A DNA stretch of 20,017 nucleotides from Oppiella nova (lineage: Eukaryota; Arthropoda; Arachnida; Sarcoptiformes; Oppiidae): positions 1 through 20,017 of the forward strand of contig CAJPVJ010000851.1 in assembly GCA_905397405.1 (NCBI GenBank). The letters are read 5' to 3'. The notes beneath the pieces were generated by a model. It saw only the letters and a program-made list of their open reading frames with translations. It was not told where the DNA came from and did no database searches. Below are positions 1 to 10,204 of this stretch, piece by piece. The translations under genes and the position numbers were made by a program. Positions within the stretch are counted from its first letter, which is position 1; every line of letters begins with the position of its first letter.

Positions 1-392
1 CCCCGTTATCTCTGATAACATCTACTGCTTATCATATATGTGTTGATATGGTATGACATCAGACACTCTCAATACGCCTGTCCACGCAATATATGCGCCG
101 CACATCTCTCATCCCAACTCCCCCTCAGACTCCCCCGAAAGCGTTTAGCACTGGTATGTCGGGTATGTCTGGGGGACTACATTAGAGAGACAACCCTTTG
201 CCACCCCCTCTAATAGTCTAGTTTAATGTCAAACGTCATTAATTGTCAAATAGCAAGGCGATTTGTCGAGATAACTGAAATTCCTAGTCCACCAGTATAG
301 CTGGTTTAGTTGGTGAGCATCCCAGTCCCCTGTATTGCACATACCTACTCTAATCGCACTGTGCGCGTATATTTCTACGATAGTGTGCTGGC
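1..392. other. Upstream spacer, no gene seen
   Basis: This is AT-rich sequence with some GC-richer patches (about 80-150 and 160-215). Short open frames on either strand lack recognisable motifs or a coding-like composition. It presumably holds the distal promoter of the following AMD1 gene or the end of an off-window gene, but nothing specific can be assigned. Confidence 0.4.
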
Positions 393-425
393 TATAAATT
401 GCAATACAGTTCTCACTTATAAGGC
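393..425 (+). promoter_or_regulatory. Possible AMD1 core promoter (TATA-like)
   Basis: A TATAAAT motif at 393-399 lies about 130 bp before the AMD1 start codon. A transcription start roughly 25-32 bp downstream would give a leader of about 100 nt. No ATG occurs between that point and the start codon at 529, so this leader would lack an upstream ORF, unlike the mammalian AMD1 leader, which carries a short regulatory peptide. A pyrimidine-rich stretch ending in CAG at 515 could instead be a splice acceptor for an upstream non-coding exon, in which case the promoter is elsewhere. Confidence 0.28.
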
Positions 426-528
426 ATTCAATATTCATTCATTCACTGATTGTCTGAATAATTGGCACAAAAAGCTATATTTATTTTAAAAGCCTTTTTT
501 CAATCAAGTCTTCAGACCTAATCCAGTG

Positions 529-1309
529 ATGACTTCCAATTCATTCTGCGAGTTCTTCGAGGGCACCGAAAAGCTGATGGAGATCTGGTTTGACAAATAC
601 CAGGACAACCCCAACGACTGCGACCTGAGACACATCCAGAGGTATGGTTTGTCTCATATATCTATAATTTAATATTTCGTATTTGATGTCATTTGCGATG
701 CCATAACCCTATCCATTATAACTGGTTTTATACCACAAATACTACTGACCCCTCTGTATATTGAATTCCTGTTCCTTATAGCCTCACATAAACCTCCAGT
801 TCCCTTATATTAATAGATCTCATATTTAAAATAATTGTTTTTGTAATTCTGTATATTTATAAAATGTATCCACGAATCGATAAATTCTGTGTATATATTA
901 TTTAAATATAAATATACTGTATATTAGTAAGGAATACACGTATAGACAAAAGAATACTGTATTTACATCCAGTTCCCCTAAATAAGGTGTTTATTTAAGT
1001 CTACATATTAATGCCACAATGATAGACATACCATGTACAAAGTATTATGCATTTTTGTGAATATTTCAATAACATGTTAAGTGGGAATAGATTTTGGTGT
1101 CGATTCTGTCTATGCTATACACTATAGATTGCATATTAGGTATAAAATACATGTTTTTTAGCATTGAATTAATTCTCAATAAAATATTATCTCTGAAAAT
1201 CTGTCGAAGAATTTTTCGGTATAAAGATATGCAAACATTTTATTAAATAGTTTTGTGCACATATTCAATGAATGTGCGGTAAATCAAGGGTCGAGACATT
1301 GAATTAAGA

Positions 1310-1348
<39 letters not shown>

Positions 1349-1889
1349 CTGAAGGCCAATCGATTGGTTTAGCGTTAGATCCCTTTCCCCTCAATTTAGA
1401 CTAACTGTGCTCTCAAATATCTCTTGTATACAATGTGTACCGAGTATTTGTAGACTATAAACAGTTTTAGATATATTTATCTCATTTTTCTGCTAAAATT
1501 ATGTCGAAATAGAAAAACTCGTTGTTTTTCACTGAAACTCATTATATATTTGGCACTCGTTTTACCAGTCATTTAGGTATTGAATAGCGATTTAGCAGTA
1601 AAAACACTTTCCATGCATTTATTATATTGATTATTTGCTTTCGTAGTTATGTATCAAATTATGTATAACCAATAATTTACATTATGGTTTATGGTTTACC
1701 TGTTTTTCATGCTATCAATGCGTGATTCCCGCGATATATGAGATATTAGTATTTAATTTAAAATAGATTTATGTTTCAATAGAGAGAGAGAGAGAGAGGT
1801 CTGTTTAATGTTGTGTTATAAAAAGTTTGACATTTAAGATACAAAAAATTGGCACAAAATATATATTAAAAATTTCCATTTTATACATA

Positions 1890-1922
<33 letters not shown>

Positions 1923-4900
1923 TCACTCAAACATTTGCAGATCACCCATACCTATGACATAACGACAACTTTATTCCCGTTTTTCAATAAGATTTCAATC
2001 TTTCATTCACTTCAAGAGGAATTCAATTGAATTTCATATCATTTTCACTGCAAAAGACTTTCTGTTTATTTTCACTCAACTTTCAAAACATTTGAGACAA
2101 AGAATATATTTTGTACTTAATATTGCAATTAAAAAGATATATTAGTCGTGAGAATTACAATTTGTATCACAAGTTAAATATATTTTAATTCATTGTCACT
2201 TTTGTTTCAATACCTTATGTTTAGATAAATATTTTCATTATAAGATTATTAACCCTTTTATTTGTATGGCTTATGCCATAATTCATAACATAATAATTAA
2301 TATGATTTATAATAGTTTTTGTAGATAAGAAATACACATAATTTAATTTTATTAATAAGCAGTTAATTGCGAGACTTTGATAAGAGATTTATGTACTTAA
2401 AGGGATATATTTATAACAAATTTTGATTGACAGATCACGATTACATAAGCCTTTGACTAATCAAAGGGTTTAAAATTGCGTTTAAATAAACTGTAGTTTA
2501 CATTATGAGGACGTCTGTATAATCAATACATCAGTTCATATAAACCGATTCAATTCAGACTTAAAAAGTTTTATTATCTCATAATAAACGGATTTTGAAG
2601 ACACTATGAAATGTGTTTTAAATTCAATTCCTGATTCTCTCTCTCTTTCTTTCTCTCTCTCTCTCTCTATTGAAACATAAATCTATTTTAAATTAAATAC
2701 TAATATCTCATATATCGCGGGAATCACGCATTAAGCATAGACAGAATCGACACCAAAATCTATTCCCACTTAACATGTTATTGAAATATTCACAAATACT
2801 TTCCGCACAAACACTTCAATTGAATTGAGTTTCGCTCTTAAGTACTGTATTGTCTGATATGTCTGTGCAATCATACAATCATTTCACACACAAACCATAC
2901 AGGCACAATTTACACATTAATGAAAAGTCTTATGATTTATTACACTACCCGTCCACTGATTGTCTTGATTATACCGCAAAATTGATTTCAAATACACTTT
3001 TGCACTAAAAAGGATTGAGTTGTAGGCAAACATACAGTATTATGCAATGAATGTCTCATTCATTTGACGCGTGAATTGAATTATAACTTATCTGAACATT
3101 CAATTTAAGAGTACTTTATATGACTGATTTGGTAATCAATTAACAAATTTTCAATGATTAGCGAAAAGTTTTTTATGACGAAAAACCAGTCATTCCTTGA
3201 TTAATAACACTTATTGTGAAATGTTTATGAAAAGTATACTAAATATTATTGAATCGCTTTTTGCGCTATCATTCATTTTATTTATTAATCATAATAAATG
3301 TCTAATAATAAGTCTATTAATTATAGATTTTATTAAAATTTTTCATTTACATCCAATTCCCCTATTCTAGGAGCGCGTGGGACACCTTGTTAAGTTTCGT
3401 GAACTGCAAAATCATATCATTTAAACGCAACGAGCACATGGATGCATATGTCTTGAGGTAATTATCTCTATACCGGTGCCCTGGGGTAGGGGGATCACCC
3501 GTTTTATACCGCACTCTTAGTAGTATATTACCAAGTGATTTTAGTACACAATTTTAAAAACAAATTAATTTTAACCAAAAACAATTACACATTATGTAAA
3601 ATATATTGCATTTAAATTATACATTTGTTGGTTTTTGTGTTGAATTTAATAATAATATTTAATAATATAATTATTAACTATTGACCGGTAGGTACGGGTA
3701 AGGTATCGCATGCACTTAAGTATGTAATAAACTACTGGTTTGACATACCTTTCCCGCCGCAGTAGTGTCTACTGCTTAGTTGATTGTAAACGTTTGGCAC
3801 AAAAGTACCAGTATATATTTTTGGAAGTTATTATAAATATTATAATTTTATGAACGGAATGCCCATATCCAAGGGGTAGGCCGAGGGGGTGTCAGGTATG
3901 TGGAGGTATGTGTGCCAAAGCCGGTACAACAACTGGGGGTATATTTGCTGCCGCGCTGTGAAGGGGTGGACGAATTGGGGTGAAAGACAATTGCTATTTG
4001 TTTTTTGTTATGACAAAAGTCTTTGTTACAGCCGTTGCCGCCGATCTCCCGGTGCCGACTCGACCACTACTCAAACTCCATGGCCTCCTATGAGACCAAC
4101 TCTCGATTGTGTGCCTTATTCTGTGTGCCATTTAGTGGCCAATTGAGACACAAATCAGTGGGTATTATATGACTATAATATATAAGAAACTCATTTACAA
4201 CACAAATCAATAGCTAAATGAGTGGTTATTCCTAATCATGTAATTATATATCACTATAATTACCATTTTGATTGACTTGTAGTCATAACACTGTTGTGAA
4301 CAGAACTTTGGGGAGACATTCATGTGTGTCGACTTTATGATCCTGGTTCATTTCTTGAATACATTTCGTTTTGTCCGGGCTATTTGTGCCCGGACTGTTT
4401 GTGTCAGAATTATGTTTTGCTGGCTTTTTCTAACTAATTCTGACAAAACAAGTGCTGAATATTCTGTCGAGAATTTCACTTTTTTTTTTATTTTACTTCA
4501 TTTGTCTCTTTTCCTAACTATTTATCACTTTTGACTAATTATTCATTATTTAAACCAAAGATGTGTGATCAGGGTATTCTAAAAATAGCCCAGATAGCCT
4601 TGTTTTTATATATTTTAGTAGCATTCATATGTAAACACTAAGTTTTTTATGTACTAAAGTATAAATACCATTAAATAACTTTATTTTCATCAATGTATAA
4701 ACTCCAGTCCCTATCAACACATCTTTGAGTTTGTTGTCAATATTTGTCGAATATTTCCTAAAACTTGATTATTTTGTTTGTATTTTCTATTCATTAGAGT
4801 TTGCACTATTCTAAACATTTTATTTTTATTGTCAATAAATTATTAATCGAGATATAACTTGAAGTAACATATTCTGTATATTTAGTACCACTTCTTATCA

Positions 4901-6908
4901 TAACTTCCGTACTGTTTCTCTGTCGCTATGTTTGTCATAAAAAAATCTTTTATAATAATTATGAAATTCTGTGTAATTTTCCATTAATACTAAAACTCTG
5001 ATAAACACTCAAATGCTTTTAATGTTGAATATTTTCCTAAAACTTTGAATTCACTAAACTTTCACTTAATTTTTCCATAACTCTATCACTCGTTTGAATC
5101 ACATTTACTTTTATATGAATTTCATTACTCTATTTAAAACACGAAAATATGTTTTTCGTTTCAACTTATTATTTACGAATATTTTTTATTTTACACTATA
5201 TTTTATAATAATTATTTATTTAAAAACTATTGGTGTCATCCCCACGGTTTAAAGCCAGTACAATATCAATTCAAAATTAGTATTATAATTAATACTAGTT
5301 ATCAGGGACAATTATATAGCTTATGTTAGAGTTACAAATATAACAGAAATTTGAGATACAATTTACAATAACTTGATATTATATATAACAGTTATAAGTT
5401 AGCAATGATCAGAGTTAGTTTATCGGTTAGGTGCCAAGGTGCTGGCACGTAGAGGTACTGGTGGGGCTGTCACTTGTGGACCGCACCGGTATGTGCGGGG
5501 GCACCCAAGTGTGCAGTCTTTTACTGGCCCTACGGTTGACGGCCATTGATATTATCAATGAAAACAATGATTAAAGAAAACATTTGTTGTCTCAAATTTT
5601 TAATTCATTTATATTTCTATTTGATTGTATTTACGATTGGCTATCTGTGTGGGGAATGGTATGCAGTGAGAGCTCTCTGTTTGTCTCAAAAAACCGTATT
5701 ATCATTAAGACGTGCGGTTCGACTACTCTATTGCGATGTCTGGAACCGCTTCTCTATCTCGTCAAACAAGTGGCAGGTTTTGATGAAGTGGTGGTAAGTG
5801 TGCTCTCAAGCTTAGCCCTTCCTCCCGGTGCTAATCATCGCTCATTTGTTGTGTCCAAAGGATATCTTCTATTCGCGTAAGAATTTCATGAGACCTGAAC
5901 TCCAGGACGGCTCGCACCGGACCTTCGAGAACGAGGTCGAGGCTCTCGATAATCTATTTGAAGGTTTGTCTCACTTTTTGCACTAATAGCAAGGGAACGG
6001 TAGTTTAAATTTATGGGTATCTCATTATCACTCATTTACAATAAACTTGAGTTGAAAATAGTTTTCAAATATTTCAAATAAATCTCAACTAATATTTGAC
6101 AATTTTCCCTAAACTCCCGGTGCAGACGGCGCCGCCTACTGCATGGGCCGCATGAACAGCGACTGCTGGTACTTATATACGCTAAACTCGCCGTTAATTG
6201 AGTCCAAGTCCTTCAAACAAACACCGGACCAGACGTTTGAGATAATTATGCAGAACTTGGACCACAAAGTGATGAATATCTTCACGCGAGCCGTGTCCTC
6301 GTCGGGCAAAGAGGCGACACAGAAGTCGGGTATCGATAAACTGTTGCCCGGAATGACAATCGATGACTTCCTGTTCGACCCGTGCGGGTACTCCATGAAT
6401 GGACTCATTAAAGGGGTATTTGTTTTTGGATTCAATCGTTTAGAACATAGATTTCAATGCAGTTTTCATGCATTGATTGATGTATTCAATGAACTCAACG
6501 TACAGTACAAGTGAACTCATTGTAAGTTTGTTTGTGTATTGATAGGGATATTACGTGACAATTCACATAACACCTGAACCCCACTGTTCGTACGTGTCGT
6601 TCGAGACTAACTGTCCCCACACGGCATACCCGGATCTCGTCAACCGTTTGCTGAAAGTGTTTATTCCGGGAAAGTTTCTGATGACTATCTGCGCCAATGA
6701 GGTATGCCTACAAACTTCAAGAATATTCTGTATTCTGAACGTAACTCTGAACACAACATTGATGTCAATACAGTTGTCGACGTCGTTCAACGCCCACAAG
6801 GAGTTCCGAGACGTGGAGTTCCAGGGGTTCGACCGCAAAGAGCTACAGGTGTGCCGATTCAAGAACTACGACATCACATACGGACTGTACGCCAAACCCA
6901 ACAGCTGA
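529..6908 (+). CDS. AMD1: S-adenosylmethionine decarboxylase proenzyme, seven coding exons
   Basis: This enzyme decarboxylates S-adenosylmethionine to supply the aminopropyl group for spermidine and spermine synthesis in the cytosol. Exons read from GT-AG sites are 529-641, 3371-3457, 5667-5793, 5861-5963, 6126-6415, 6546-6701 and 6774-6908. They sum to 1011 nt (336 aa), against 334 aa in human. The proenzyme self-cleaves to create a pyruvoyl group: the S-E-S-S motif puts cleavage at Glu68/Ser69, spanning the exon 2/3 junction. Other active-site residues are present by alignment from memory with human: Glu11 (FFEGTEKL), Cys83 (KTCGST), Phe227 and Ser233 ([10 protein letters not shown]), His247 and Glu251 (IHITPEP). 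Start 529 fits the family N-terminus. Introns 1 (2729 bp) and 2 (2209 bp) are far longer than the others (67-162 bp). The 72-bp last intron is a multiple of three with no in-frame stop. Identity is very secure; exon edges are secure by frame and homology. Confidence 0.96.
1312..1346. repeat. (GA)n microsatellite
   Basis: About 35 bp of uninterrupted AG/GA dinucleotide lies in AMD1 intron 1, inside the segment missing from the fused inverted copy at 2651-2796. Confidence 0.95.
1781..1798. repeat. (AG)9 microsatellite at the edge of an inverted-repeat arm
   Basis: Nine AG units directly abut the left inverted-repeat block (1717-1780). The same junction, reverse-complemented, occurs at 2659-2670, so the tract moved with or seeded the repeat. 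Confidence 0.9.
1890..1916. repeat. (CT)n microsatellite
   Basis: About 13 CT units, followed by interrupted CTCACTCTCTCACTC, lie in AMD1 intron 1. The tract makes a short open frame that is low complexity and not a credible gene. Confidence 0.95.
2636..2669. repeat. Interrupted (CT)n microsatellite
   Basis: An imperfect CT tract with TTTCTTT interruptions ends against the fused inverted-repeat copy beginning near 2659. It is the counterpart of the AG tract at 1781-1798. Confidence 0.9.
3865..4146. other. GC-rich island in AMD1 intron 2, unrecognised
   Basis: About 280 bp is markedly richer in GC than the surrounding intron. An open frame runs on the plus strand from 3889 to 4146 (85 codons). 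A plausible 52-bp intron (GT at about 3980, CAG before 4032) could split it, giving other readings. None of the products in either strand resembled a family I know, and AMD1 needs no exon here because exon 2 joins exon 3 in frame. It could be a decayed exon, a fragment of an unrelated gene or element, or a regulatory island. Confidence 0.3.
5428..5546. other. Second GC-rich island in AMD1 intron 2
   Basis: About 120 bp of GC-rich sequence sits in AT-rich intron, ending about 120 bp before AMD1 exon 3. Plus-strand codons are open from about 5430 until a stop near 5578, but the product is unrecognised. It shows only weak likeness to the island at 3865-4146. No tRNA fold or A/B-box pair was convincing. 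Confidence 0.25.
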
Positions 6909-6980
6909 GGCCTACTGTACCGCCTGTGCGGACACACCCCTGGACACGGCCTCACATCCCATTCCCATACAATGCACACA

Positions 6981-6986
6981 AATAAA
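6981..6986 (+). terminator. Polyadenylation signal of AMD1
   Basis: AATAAA lies 73 bp after the AMD1 stop codon. It is the first canonical signal on this strand, so a short 3' UTR is likely. Later AATAAA-like sites near 7640 and 7675 could give a longer form. Confidence 0.6.
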
Positions 6987-7929
6987 CACTTCCAACAAAA
7001 CCACTATTACTTCAAATACATTACTATTATATTATTATTACTGATCGACAAGTCGTGCGACTGTTATCTAATCTATTTTAAGCTTTCCTTATATTCATTG
7101 CAATTATTTTGGGGTAGAATTTCTTAGTAACTCCCGATCCCAGAGCACCGGTAGCTCTGGTTTTGGGACTTAATCTTAATGACGATTTATGATGTCGTCT
7201 GAAAACCTCCTGTTTTTGAAGGCGAAAAGGGTTTTAAAGCAGTCTGTCGTGTCGTTTGACAAACAAAAGTGGGTTTTATTGTCTATTCAATTGTTTTAAC
7301 GGATTGTTTGAGATTTTAATGAAACGAATGTTTTTAATACCACTTTCCTATGGGACAGACAGTCTGCTTAACACTCAAAGCACTCGTACGTAAGGGACGG
7401 TACCGACGGTTAATGGGTTTTACGGCTATTAACACAATATATTTTTAAATCTCATTTCTCTCTTAATAATGAATTGTTGGTTATAATGAATATTTAAAAT
7501 TTATTGTCATTTTATATTTAAATATATATTTAATTAAATCCCATAAAAATGATAACTATTTTTGTGTCCAGAAAGTACAGGCAATACATTATAAACACTG
7601 CAATCAATAGATTGTAAAAATTATTTTTTCTTTGAATCAATAAAAATTACTTTTAAAACCAATTAAATGCTTATAAAATAAACTTTATTTTGTAAACACC
7701 AGTGCCCACCACTCCCTACCCACCCGACACTCAAATCAATTGAACGAAAAGCAGTGTTTAATAAAGAAATTTATTTAACGCTTAAAAATGAAATCTCAAA
7801 ACAAAATCCTATTTCTATAATAATTTATAAAAACAATAATTGAATCCAAAAATGAAATCTCAATTGAGTTGTGATTCACAAAATAAACTAATTTATAAAT
7901 GCGTTCATTATTTATACACTAAATAACAA
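6987..7929. other. Spacer between convergent AMD1 and CLYBL
   Basis: This AT-rich stretch contains no credible coding frame. A small hairpin-forming sequence lies near 7139-7170 (CCAGAGC with its complement GCTCTGG). Poly(A) signals are found on both strands, as expected between two genes that point at each other. Confidence 0.5.
7770..7775 (-). terminator. Possible polyadenylation signal of CLYBL
   Basis: TTTATT on the plus strand reads AATAAA on the minus strand, about 155 bp beyond the ancestral CLYBL stop at 7930-7932. Other minus-strand candidates occur near 7682. Confidence 0.4.
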
Positions 7930-7949
7930 CTACTTGCGCTCTAGAGCGT

Positions 7950-8204
7950 CGGCGATGTCTATGATATTCAACGCTTGTAATAGGAGGGGCCGGTCGATCA
8001 TTTGGCCCTCGAATACAAAGGCTCCCTTTCCCTCGCTCTGGGATTTCTTATACTCGTCCACTAGCCTCCGGGCCCAACGGCGATGTCTATGATATTCAAC
8101 GCTTGTAATAGGAGGGGCCGGTCGATCATTTGGCCCTCGAATACAAAGGCTCCCTTTCCCTCGCTCTGGGATTTCTTATACTCGTCCACTAGCCTCCGGG
8201 CCCA
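7950..8204. repeat. Exact 127-bp tandem duplication in the last CLYBL exon
   Basis: Positions 7950-8076 and 8078-8204 are identical, separated by one base (A at 8077). The 128-bp period is not a multiple of three, so the CLYBL reading frame runs off copy 2 into a short altered tail (stop 8061-8063). Skipping one copy lets the frame continue to a tail ending LERK with a TAG stop at 7930-7932, the expected family-like end. The maximal repeat of exactly 127 bp with a one-base spacer matches two contigs overlapping by a common assembler k-mer length and joined without merging. A real recent duplication is the alternative. Confidence 0.95.
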
Positions 8205-9481
8205 CTCTACTCGCTCTGGTGGAGGGCTAAACGCCTCCTGAATGACGGGAACTTGTGTCGGATGTATGGCCTGTTTGCCGCTGAAGCCCATGTTGGCCCC
8301 CTCTAGTGACTGGGCTCTCAGGCCCTCAATATCTACCGGTGCCGGCGATATATAGTTAAGAATAGGTCTTAAGTATTTGGTTTTCATTTGCCATACCTTT
8401 GAAGTCGATGTACACGACATCAATGGCCTGTAAGTCAAACGCTTTGGCTGTTAGGACCACCTGTTGGCGGGCCAGTAGGGTCTCGGAAGCGCCGGCAGTT
8501 CTGGTCGCGCCTTATGAGGGGAGAGAAGGGGTTAATGAGTGACATATAAGTCGTGTCTTAAGGCATACCAATGGAGGCGCAGAAGTCGTCGGAACCGAAG
8601 ACAATGCCCTCCAATGAGAACAAATGAAATTCAGACAATTCGATGGCGTGTTGTATGACATCCCGAAGATTGAGTAACCCTTTGGCGCTCTCAACGTATG
8701 TCAATAGATGTAAGTCTTTATTAGTCTTCCGTTTGCCCATCGCTTTGACCAGTTTTTCGGCGAACTGTGGGATCAGATAATCGACAATCAAATTATCCAC
8801 TCATTAGTGAGTTCATCATATTGTGTACCGAATCCAAGTGCTCTCGAGTCTCCACTTTCGGCAAAAGTATAGTTTTTGGTAACTTTTCTCCGGAGAGCAC
8901 GACTTGGACCAGGAGAAGCCGGTTTGGCGACAGATAACTCAACTAGGCTTGCCGCGTGAGTGAAGCCGGTTTCCGTTGGCAAACCTAGCGAAGGTCATAT
9001 CAAACAGCGCGGAGTCGGATGTTCTGTACATTCAATGTGTCAGTCATGAAAGTGGAGGAATGGGTCCAGTAATAAAGAGTCCAAAGAGACAGTAATAAGA
9101 CAATGAAAGGCCACAGAATCTAAACATCAGTTCCAGTGATACCTTCTTATTGGCGGCCACTCCGTCTTCGCAATCGAGAACTACTGTATCGACTGAACCG
9201 CAAATTGTGGACAATTTGGCGATTTTTCGGTCATCACTTCCGGGACAGTAGAGGAGTGCCCGTCGCGGACGGATATACTGTCTCTGCAACGACTCATTGA
9301 TGTCTTGTTGTGGTGTCGATGCCGGCTGCGAATCGATCGGCGGTTTGTTCTCCTCCTTCGACGACCTCACCATCGATTGAGATAATTGTCGCCCATTTGC
9401 GACACTTTTACCACAAAAACGGTTTAATAATGTCCGCGAAGTCATCCGCTGAAGACATTGTCGACCGATTGTCGGTAACAT
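8061..9481 (-). CDS. CLYBL: Citramalyl-CoA lyase (citrate lyase beta-like), mitochondrial; five exons, damaged exon 2
   Basis: CLYBL cleaves citramalyl-CoA in mitochondria, in the itaconate/C5-dicarboxylate route that protects vitamin B12. Exons on the minus strand are 9481-9143, 9023-8829, 8764-8569, 8510-8397 and 8332-8061, joined by GT-AG introns of 119, 64, 58 and 64 bp. ATG at 9481 starts an Arg/Ser-rich, acid-poor leader suitable for mitochondrial import. Family blocks in order: LYCPGSDDRK and LDCEDGVAANKK (exon 1), LLPKVETREHLDS (exon 2), TYVESAKGLLNL and VFGSDDFCASIG (exon 3), KAFDLQAIDVVYIDF (exon 4), GFSGKQAIHPTQ (exon 5). As written, exon 2 hits an in-frame TGA at 9002-9000; the fault is a patch complemented in place (see 8910-9002). 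The 3' end is altered by the 127-bp tandem repeat, giving 8061 as literal stop and 7930 as likely original stop. The literal length would be 371 aa, against 340 in human. Identity is secure; both defects look technical rather than decay, since all other exons are clean. Confidence 0.88.
8910..9002 (-). other. Patch of CLYBL exon 2 complemented in place, not reversed
   Basis: On the minus strand the frame entering exon 2 (NIRLRAV) stops at 9002, and the same frame resumes cleanly at 8900 (VLSGEKLPKTILLPKVE). Between them all natural frames are broken or unrelated to the family. Replacing each base by its complement, keeping order, gives an open frame in phase at both ends, including CAVRINSIDSGLAEED. 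Human CLYBL, from memory, has CVRVNSVSSGLAEED at this place. The patch must cover at least 9002-8910 and at most about 9005-8901. On the plus strand it is the native sequence written backwards. Confidence 0.9.
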
Positions 9482-9517
9482 TATGTCGGTTGTTGTCGAT
9501 GTCCTCTTAGTTATCAA

Positions 9518-9940
9518 TGGATTGGATGTTAAGAACCGTTTTCAATGATGTCTGCCTCACGAAGAAGTGGTAAATGAAGTGATAATCAAATGATAAGTCA
9601 TTTACTGTTTGTCACGGCTTTCAAACGCATTGTAAACATTGCATAATACATGCATACGATAAATGCGTGCCTTTTTATATAAAACAAATAATGCATATGA
9701 AATGCTTTAGTATTAGTACAAAAAGTACCTAAACTGTGGGCAATGCATTAAAAATACCGGATTTGTCAAATTTAAGTCTTATTTTAGTTAAATAAACTTC
9801 TGTTGAAATCTAATCCAGTTATTGATTTCATAACACGAGTAAATAATTCAATAAAACATTAACCCCTATAGCCCGGTGCTCACACAACAGCGCCTACACT
9901 CAGGCCAAACATATTCATGAGAATAAAGCAAACAATTTTA
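9518..9940. other. CLYBL upstream region and TFG downstream spacer
   Basis: This is AT-rich with no credible gene. It must contain the CLYBL promoter and 5' UTR at its left end and lies beyond the likely TFG poly(A) site. No TATA box, E-box palindrome or CCAAT array comparable to that at 12152-12276 was seen. Confidence 0.4.
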
Positions 9941-9951
9941 AAAACAAAACT

Positions 9952-9957
9952 TTTATT
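9952..9957 (-). terminator. Probable polyadenylation signal of TFG
   Basis: TTTATT on the plus strand is AATAAA on the minus strand, about 250 bp past the TFG stop. Another copy at 10188-10193 is only 12 nt past the stop, which would leave almost no 3' UTR, so the distal site is preferred. Confidence 0.45.
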
Positions 9958-10204
9958 ACAATTTCAAGTCATAAAAAGTTTGAGAAATAATTAATAGTTA
10001 AATCCATATTATATTTAATTAAATAAAATAATTAAAGCGAATGAATCTTTCGGACAATTAATTCGTGTGCGGAAAGGGAGGAGTGGGGGAAAGGGAGCAA
10101 AAGTAGAAGTGGTTTCAGAAAATACAATATAACTAAACATACATTAGTTTTCCAGTAATTTATAATAAGTTTCACTAAAAAACACTTTTTATTTGTTCTC
10201 ATTA

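Larger units (their letters stand above)
1054..2796. repeat. Two-block inverted repeat in AMD1 intron 1
   Basis: The segment 2659-2732 is the reverse complement of about 1717-1790, including a GA/CT tract. Immediately beside it, 2734-2796 is the reverse complement of 1054-1116. Both blocks match perfectly by eye over about 63-74 bp. The left side therefore carries the two blocks about 600 bp apart, while the right side carries them fused with one extra base at 2733. Either the right copy is an internally deleted inverted copy, or the left copy gained about 600 bp between 1117 and 1716. No coding capacity or terminal inverted repeat was recognised, so an element family cannot be named. The arms could pair in the unspliced transcript. 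Confidence 0.85.

Noticed and set aside
1827-2030. 67-codon open frame on the plus strand
   Set aside because: It is largely the CT microsatellite read as Leu-Ser repeats inside AMD1 intron 1.
2453-2471. Short hairpin CCTTTGA...TCAAAGG
   Set aside because: A seven-base stem in AT-rich intron sequence is expected by chance and has no visible context.
5428-5546. Possible tRNA or tRNA-derived SINE
   Set aside because: No cloverleaf and no convincing A-box/B-box pair could be found.
7139-7170. Small stem-loop after AMD1, considered as a regulatory 3' UTR structure
   Set aside because: The stem is only about seven base pairs and resembles no known element; it probably lies beyond the poly(A) signal at 6981.
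8770-8828. Apparent frameshift in CLYBL after LDS, where a different frame (DNLIVDYLIPQF) takes over
   Set aside because: It is a 64-bp GT-AG intron (8828-8765). Removing it joins LDS to FAEKLVKAMG in frame and restores the length seen in the human protein.
9479-9517. Upstream extension of CLYBL to 9517
   Set aside because: The codon at 9517 is TTG; the first ATG in frame is at 9481, which leads straight into a plausible mitochondrial leader.
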